Part shown: positions 35,673 through 40,108 of the stretch, one piece after another
Position numbering within the stretch: the stretch's first letter is position 1
How the letters are laid out: each line of letters starts with the position of its first letter
Assembly: GCA_016717725.1 (NCBI GenBank)
Contig: JADKFA010000029.1
Location: forward strand, 1 to 40,108
Origin: Bacteroidota bacterium
Lineage (GTDB): Bacteria > Bacteroidota > Bacteroidia > AKYH767-A > OLB10
Direction: 5' to 3'
DNA: 40,108 bases
Notes under the pieces: generated by a model
The model's input: only the letters and a program-made list of their open reading frames with translations
What the model was told of the DNA's origin: nothing
Databases searched by the model: none
Program-made: the position numbers and the translations under genes

Positions 35673-35700
35673 TACTACTTCGGTCGAGACCTTCGTAGTA
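35673..35700. repeat. 28-base near-palindrome between convergent genes
   Basis: TACTAC ... GTAGTA flank GGTC-GA-GACC with a symmetric TTC/TTC internal mismatch. It lies 19 bases after the TonB-C-like stop and before the terminator at 35716. It has no T-tract; it may form an additional RNA hairpin or be a protein site. Confidence 0.5.
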
Positions 35701-35715
35701 CAGGCAGTAAAGTTT

Positions 35716-35742
35716 AGCTGCCCCGTAAGGCAGCTTTTTTTT
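35716..35742 (+). terminator. Rho-independent terminator after the TonB-C-like gene
   Basis: AGCTGCC pairs with GGCAGCT across CCGTAA and is followed by eight T. It reaches the stop codon of the convergent subtilase gene. Confidence 0.9.
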
Positions 35743-37342
35743 AATCCCAAAACACTTCATAGATAAAATACCCAACTTGCACCGTACTTCTTTTGGCATC
35801 CTTGGGCGGACAAATAATAAATCTATTCGACTTTTTCTCTCTTTTAATAATTTCTTGTTTTATTACATGCACCTCATTTTTCTTATGAAAAACAGTTAAT
35901 GTTGGAATAGATATATCTACCGTATCTAAATGAAATGAACGTTCCTTCAGATGAATTTCCTGAGTATTAGAAAATTTCCAATCGGGATACTCTACTAACT
36001 GCAACGCTCGATTCGCCAACGGAACACCATAACCAATAAAATTATTTCCATAAGGATATAGATGAGAAGAACGTACAATTAATTGTTTCAATTCTTTTGC
36101 TGATAAAGATGGATTAGCTTCCAACAAGCAAGCCGCAAAGCCACAAACAGCAGGCGCCGACAAAGAAGTTCCTTGATATGAATACGAACAAACATCAGGC
36201 TTTAAATACGAATTAAACTCTGGACCTATTCCACTGTATCCTATTTTTTGAAAACGAGCTAAAACAGATCCAACCGTAAGCGCAGCTTCTGCATCAGCGG
36301 GTGTAGAAATCACTTTCCACTTTCGTTTATCACCATCATTTCCTGCAGCCACCACAATGAGCATATTTTTTTCTGTACACGCAATTTGAACTGCCTTTGC
36401 AATCATACTTGAGCCATTCATTTCTTGCGGAGAATAATTACTACCTCTTATTTTTCTCCCTCTACCGTATCCTAATGATGTATTAATTACTCGAACTCCT
36501 TGCTGATGCATCCATTCCAAAGCCTCAATATAATAATCTTCTTCTTCCTTAAATTCTTTTACTCCATCTTCAGTTCGAGTTAAATAATAGGCAGCATTGG
36601 GAGCTAAACCGGTATGATGATTTCCACTCGAATCGATGCCTGCAATCATCCTTAATACTTCGGTGCCATGAGAATGATAAACTAATTTAAATTCCTTATG
36701 CAAGCGACGCAACCAATTCTTCCTTTCTTTATACTCCGCCTTTCTTCGAGTATAATACGTTTCATGGTAAGCAATGGTATCCAAGTTATTTACAAAATCA
36801 TGTGTCGCTCGAATTTGTTTTCCTCCCCACAAATGCGATAAATCAGGCATACGATTCGAATCATTCAAATACATATATCCAGCATCGGTCACTCCCACCT
36901 TCACGCCTAATCCTGTTAAGCCTTCCTTAATAAATGCTTCGCCGTTCATTTGCTCAATGGCTACATCCAAATATGTATTATTAATCATCGATAAGGATGT
37001 GCTTTTCAATTTCAGGACTGGCTTGGCGATACAATTATTCTCAACACAAAATCTTATTAAATCAAACTTAGCAGGAAGATTAATGGAAATACACTTCAAC
37101 CACTCACTCTCGCTTCTAATCTCTATTCCATTCTTTTCAACTTCATACTTTAAATCTGTTAAGGTAGATGGGTTATTGGGAATTAACCATACTGGATTTT
37201 GGGAAAAAGAACTTTCACTTGAAATTAGGAACAGCATCACACTCAAAAAACGAACATCAAAAAATGATAATTTACTTATTCTACTCCAATTCGGTTTCAA
37301 CATACTTAGCACTAAAATTGGGATTCTATTCCAATTAATCAT
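35741..37342 (-). CDS. Subtilisin-like (S8) serine protease, no T9SS domain
   Basis: 533 residues from the first ATG (520 from the ATG at 37303, which gives a more normal signal peptide VRFLSVMLFLISSESSFSQ). The prodomain is short. The catalytic Asp is D153 in VKVGVTDAGY, the His is H225 in VYHSHGTEVLRMIAG, and the Ser is in YQGTSLSAPAVCGFAA; NTSLGYG and VVAAGNDGDKRKW are the substrate and oxyanion regions. The end (VFHKKNEVHVIKQEI ... VQVGYFIYEVFWD) is a beta-rich extension without a sorting signal, so it is likely periplasmic or leaves by another route. A TACTTTTG box lies at 37354-37347. Divergent from clpB with repeats between them. Confidence 0.9.
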   Translation of the reverse strand: MINWNRIPILVLSMLKPNWSRISKLSFFDVRFLSVMLFLISSESSFSQNPVWLIPNNPSTLTDLKYEVEKNGIEIRSESEWLKCISINLPAKFDLIRFCVENNCIAKPVLKLKSTSLSMINNTYLDVAIEQMNGEAFIKEGLTGLGVKVGVTDAGYMYLNDSNRMPDLSHLWGGKQIRATHDFVNNLDTIAYHETYYTRRKAEYKERKNWLRRLHKEFKLVYHSHGTEVLRMIAGIDSSGNHHTGLAPNAAYYLTRTEDGVKEFKEEEDYYIEALEWMHQQGVRVINTSLGYGRGRKIRGSNYSPQEMNGSSMIAKAVQIACTEKNMLIVVAAGNDGDKRKWKVISTPADAEAALTVGSVLARFQKIGYSGIGPEFNSYLKPDVCSYSYQGTSLSAPAVCGFAACLLEANPSLSAKELKQLIVRSSHLYPYGNNFIGYGVPLANRALQLVEYPDWKFSNTQEIHLKERSFHLDTVDISIPTLTVFHKKNEVHVIKQEIIKREKKSNRFIICPPKDAKRSTVQVGYFIYEVFWD

Positions 37343-37346
37343 TCAA

Positions 37347-37354
37347 CAAAAGTA
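37347..37354 (-). promoter_or_regulatory. -7 box of the subtilase gene
   Basis: TACTTTTG on the minus strand, ending 4 bases before the ATG at 37342. Use of that ATG would make the message leaderless; use of ATG 37303 would give a leader of about 40 bases. No -33 TTG is seen. Confidence 0.5.
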
Positions 37355-37366
37355 AAGGATTGTCGA

Positions 37367-37429
37367 TATGTCACCTAATTTATGATTTATGTTACCTATT
37401 GTCACTTTACTCATCTCATTTATGACAAT
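37367..37429. promoter_or_regulatory. Repeat cluster between the divergent subtilase and clpB genes
   Basis: TATGTCACCTA (37367-37377) and TATGTTACCTA (37388-37398) are direct repeats 21 bases apart, two helical turns. They are followed by an inverted pair ATTGTCA (37398-37404) and TGACAAT (37423-37429). The shared core TGT(C/T)AC occurs three times. This is a candidate operator controlling clpB, the subtilase or both; no CIRCE element is seen. Confidence 0.5.
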
Positions 37430-37497
37430 AAGTCGCATTAAATCATAGTTTTACCCTTTGGGGCATTGTTTGATAGAACTTATAAAAAATTAGAAAT

Positions 37498-40108
37498 ATG
37501 AATTTTAACCAGTTTACTATAAAATCACAGGAGATTGTGCAGCAAGCACAGTCGCTTGCAAGCAGTAAAGGGCAACAGGCCATTGAGCCTGGACATTTAT
37601 TGTTGTCGATGATACAAAATGACGAACACGTTATTCCTTTCTTACTAAAAAAATTAAATGTCAACATCGGTCAACTAAAAACCGAATTAGAAGAGTTGGT
37701 GGATGGCTATCCAAAAGTTAGCGGTGGTAACCCTTATCTTGGAAATGCAACTCAATCGGTTTTTGAAAAAGCATTGAGCTTAATCAAAGATTTTAATGAT
37801 GAATACGTTTCCATCGAACATATTTTACTTGCTTTAATAAACAGTAAAGATCGAGTTGCAAAAATCTTAAAGCAACATGGTGTTAACGAAGCAGATTTAC
37901 GCATAGCCATTAAAGAATTAAGAAAGGGAGATCGAGTTACCTCAGCAACGGCAGAAGATACTTACAATTCATTGCAGAAATACGCTCGAAATCTGAATCA
38001 ATTGGCTCGCGATGGAAAACTAGATCCTGTTATTGGTCGCGACGAAGAAATCAGAAGAGTGCTTCAGATTCTTACGCGCAGAACCAAGAACAATCCCATT
38101 CTCATTGGAGAACCTGGTGTAGGTAAAACAGCTATTGCAGAAGGATTGGCTCATCGAATCATTAATGGGGACGTACCTGAAAATTTAAAATCGAATGTGA
38201 TTTACTCCTTAGATATGGGTGCATTAATTGCAGGCGCCAAATACAAAGGAGAATTTGAAGAGCGATTAAAATCGGTAGTGAAAGAAGTAATCAGCTCGAA
38301 CGGAGAAATTGTTTTGTTTATTGATGAAATACATACCTTGATTGGAGCTGGCGGTGGAGAAGGCGCTATGGATGCAGCCAACATTTTAAAACCTGCTTTA
38401 GCAAGAGGAGAATTGAGAGCGATTGGTGCAACTACGCTGAATGAATATCAGAAGTACATCGAGAAAGATAAAGCCTTAGAACGTCGCTTTCAAAAAGTGA
38501 TGATTGAAGAGCCGGATGTGAAAGATGCGATTTCTATTCTTCGTGGACTCAAAGAAAAATACGAAGCTCATCATAAAGTGAGAATTAAAGATGAAGCTAT
38601 TATTTCAGCTGTAGAATTGAGTGACCGATATATTTCTGATCGTTTCCTTCCCGACAAAGCCATCGATTTGATGGACGAAGCTGCAGCAAAACTGCGCATG
38701 GAAATGAATAGTGTTCCCGAAGAGTTGGACGAAATTCAACGTAAGATCATGCAATTCGAAATTGAACGTGCAGCCATCAAACGTGAAGGAGATAAAAAGA
38801 AACTTTCTGAATTAGGTGAAACGTTAGCAAACTTAAACGAAGAAAGAAATATTATTAAGGCAAGATGGGAGACTGAAAAAAATATCATTAACACCATCAC
38901 ACAAACTCGCGAAGAAATTGAGCAACTAAAATTAGAAGCCGATCAAGCCGAAAGAACCGGTGATTATGGACGAGTGGCTGAAATACGCTATGGTAAAATT
39001 AAAAATGCAGAAGCAATTTTACTAGAGAATCAAAGCAAGTTGTTGGAAGCTCAACATAATAAAGCGATGATTAAAGAGGAAGTGGATAGTGAAGATATTG
39101 CAGAAGTGGTAGCTCGATGGACAGGTATTCCTGTAAAACGAATGCTACAAAGTGAACGAGAAAAACTATTGCACTTAGAAGTTGAACTGCATAAAAGAGT
39201 CGTTGGACAGGAAGATGCCATTGCAGCACTTTCAGATGCCGTGAGAAGAAGCAGAGCAGGACTACAAGACATGAAACGTCCAATAGGGTCATTCATCTTC
39301 CTAGGCACAACAGGTGTCGGAAAAACTGAATTAGCCAAAGCCTTAGCCGAATTCCTCTTTAACGATGAGCATGCATTAACGCGAATTGACATGAGCGAGT
39401 TTCAAGAGCGACATAGTGTAAGTCGACTCATTGGTGCGCCTCCAGGATATGTTGGTTATGATGAAGGCGGACAATTAACAGAAGCAGTGAGAAGAAGACC
39501 ATATTCAGTTGTGTTGTTAGATGAAATTGAAAAAGCACATCCAGATGTATTCAACATTCTGTTGCAAGTGTTAGATGATGGACGATTAACGGATAACAAA
39601 GGTCGGACTGCCAACTTCAAAAACACCATCATCATCATGACTTCCAATATTGGTGCTTCGTTGATTCAAGAAAACACAGAACAAATTAACGACAAAAACA
39701 AAGAAGAAATTCTAGCAAAAACCAAACTCGAAGTATTTGACATACTCAAGAAAACCATTCGTCCCGAATTCCTAAATCGTATTGATGAAATCATCATGTT
39801 TAATCCGTTAACCAGAGATGAAATCAAAGAGATTGTAGAAATTCAATTCAACTCGTTGGTGAAAATGTTAGCTGCAAATGATATTAAAATTAAGATGAGT
39901 CAACCTGCAATCGATTGGTTAGCACAACTAGGATATGATCCACAATTTGGAGCAAGGCCATTAAAGCGAGTACTGCAAAAGCGAATCATGAATGAGTTAA
40001 GCAAGCAAATTTTATCGGGAGCAATATCCAAAGAAGATGAAATAAAAATCGATTTGGATAAAAACAACAACTTCCTCTTCAAAAACAACAAAGCGATAAA
40101 AGATGATT
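37498..40108 (+). CDS. clpB: Chaperone ClpB (C-terminal end cut by window edge)
   Basis: 870 codons are visible with no stop, so the gene is nearly complete. ClpB is a hexameric AAA+ disaggregase that works with DnaK to recover proteins after heat shock. The N-domain (FTIKSQEIVQQAQSLA) is followed by NBD1 (Walker A GEPGVGKTAIAEGLA, Walker B IVLFIDEIHTLIG, pore loop AGAKYKGEFEERLK, GATTLNEYQKYIEKD with Arg finger ERRFQKV). The coiled-coil middle domain is full length (about residues 400-520), and NBD2 has GTTGVGKTELAKAL, SVVLLDEIEKAH, PPGYVGYDEGGQL and TSNIGA. GTTGVGKTE replaces the commoner GPTGVGKTE. The C-terminal GYDPQFGARPLKRVLQ sensor-2 region is present. Start ATG 37498 follows an A-rich stretch. 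Middle-domain length separates it from ClpA/ClpC. Confidence 0.97.
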   Translation, partial: MNFNQFTIKSQEIVQQAQSLASSKGQQAIEPGHLLLSMIQNDEHVIPFLLKKLNVNIGQLKTELEELVDGYPKVSGGNPYLGNATQSVFEKALSLIKDFNDEYVSIEHILLALINSKDRVAKILKQHGVNEADLRIAIKELRKGDRVTSATAEDTYNSLQKYARNLNQLARDGKLDPVIGRDEEIRRVLQILTRRTKNNPILIGEPGVGKTAIAEGLAHRIINGDVPENLKSNVIYSLDMGALIAGAKYKGEFEERLKSVVKEVISSNGEIVLFIDEIHTLIGAGGGEGAMDAANILKPALARGELRAIGATTLNEYQKYIEKDKALERRFQKVMIEEPDVKDAISILRGLKEKYEAHHKVRIKDEAIISAVELSDRYISDRFLPDKAIDLMDEAAAKLRMEMNSVPEELDEIQRKIMQFEIERAAIKREGDKKKLSELGETLANLNEERNIIKARWETEKNIINTITQTREEIEQLKLEADQAERTGDYGRVAEIRYGKIKNAEAILLENQSKLLEAQHNKAMIKEEVDSEDIAEVVARWTGIPVKRMLQSEREKLLHLEVELHKRVVGQEDAIAALSDAVRRSRAGLQDMKRPIGSFIFLGTTGVGKTELAKALAEFLFNDEHALTRIDMSEFQERHSVSRLIGAPPGYVGYDEGGQLTEAVRRRPYSVVLLDEIEKAHPDVFNILLQVLDDGRLTDNKGRTANFKNTIIIMTSNIGASLIQENTEQINDKNKEEILAKTKLEVFDILKKTIRPEFLNRIDEIIMFNPLTRDEIKEIVEIQFNSLVKMLAANDIKIKMSQPAIDWLAQLGYDPQFGARPLKRVLQKRIMNELSKQILSGAISKEDEIKIDLDKNNNFLFKNNKAIKDD

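Noticed and set aside
37452..37460. TACCCTTTG as -7 box for clpB
   Set aside because: One base too long for TAnnTTTG and no -33 element at the right distance.

Overview
The window comes from a low-GC member of the Bacteroidota. Four things point there: secreted proteins ending in (or resembling) type IX secretion (T9SS) sorting modules, upstream boxes matching the Bacteroidota -7 element TAnnTTTG, A-rich start regions without clear Shine-Dalgarno sites, and family types typical of the phylum (DUF3078 and Omp28-like outer-membrane proteins, a fused alpha/beta 2-oxoacid dehydrogenase E1, an MqnP-type UbiA prenyltransferase). A finer taxonomic call is not possible from this sequence. No tRNA, rRNA, CRISPR array, integrase or insertion sequence was recognised.

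Layout. Positions 1-1781 hold the end of a hybrid sensor kinase (receiver plus HPt) and a sigma-54 activator that lacks a DNA-binding domain. A terminator follows, then a three-gene surface operon (1907-7069): a small membrane-anchored protein, a ~1200-residue T9SS adhesin-like protein and a second anchored protein with a T9SS-like module, closed by another terminator. Next come mscL (7244), a DUF3078 beta-barrel gene (7705), a RecB/AddA-like helicase-nuclease (8718-11853), pruA (11936) and a small lipoprotein (13625).

The minus strand from 21564 down to 14177 reads ettA, hisS, hutH, a papain-like aminopeptidase, then (after a terminator) a glutathione peroxidase overlapping an orphan ABC ATPase. 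On the plus strand follow a subtilisin-like T9SS protease (21678), an MqnP-like prenyltransferase (23872), the fused E1 enzyme and murQ (25007-28248), a conserved-looking unknown gene (28307) and an RlpA-like gene (29046). Then come a convergent Nudix gene, two tandem paralogous Omp28-like lipoproteins (30475, 31659), a minus-strand ABC exporter overlapping a CoA-type Nudix hydrolase, a TonB-C-like secreted protein (35139), a second subtilase (minus, 37342) and a nearly complete clpB running off the right edge.

How it fits together. Most of the window is housekeeping (translation, protein quality control, amino-acid catabolism, cell-wall recycling, menaquinone, envelope transport). The accessory part is the left 7 kb and the Omp28 pair. 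A striking feature is the number of single-base frameshifts: at least nine, nearly all at short homopolymers, in seven genes (sigma-54 activator, adhesin, its neighbour, DUF3078 protein, helicase-nuclease, glutathione peroxidase, C1 peptidase) plus the first subtilase. None is seen right of 22.4 kb. Joined features below span such shifts, and the likely base is stated for each. Raw-read errors are the simplest explanation, but the uneven distribution deserves a check.
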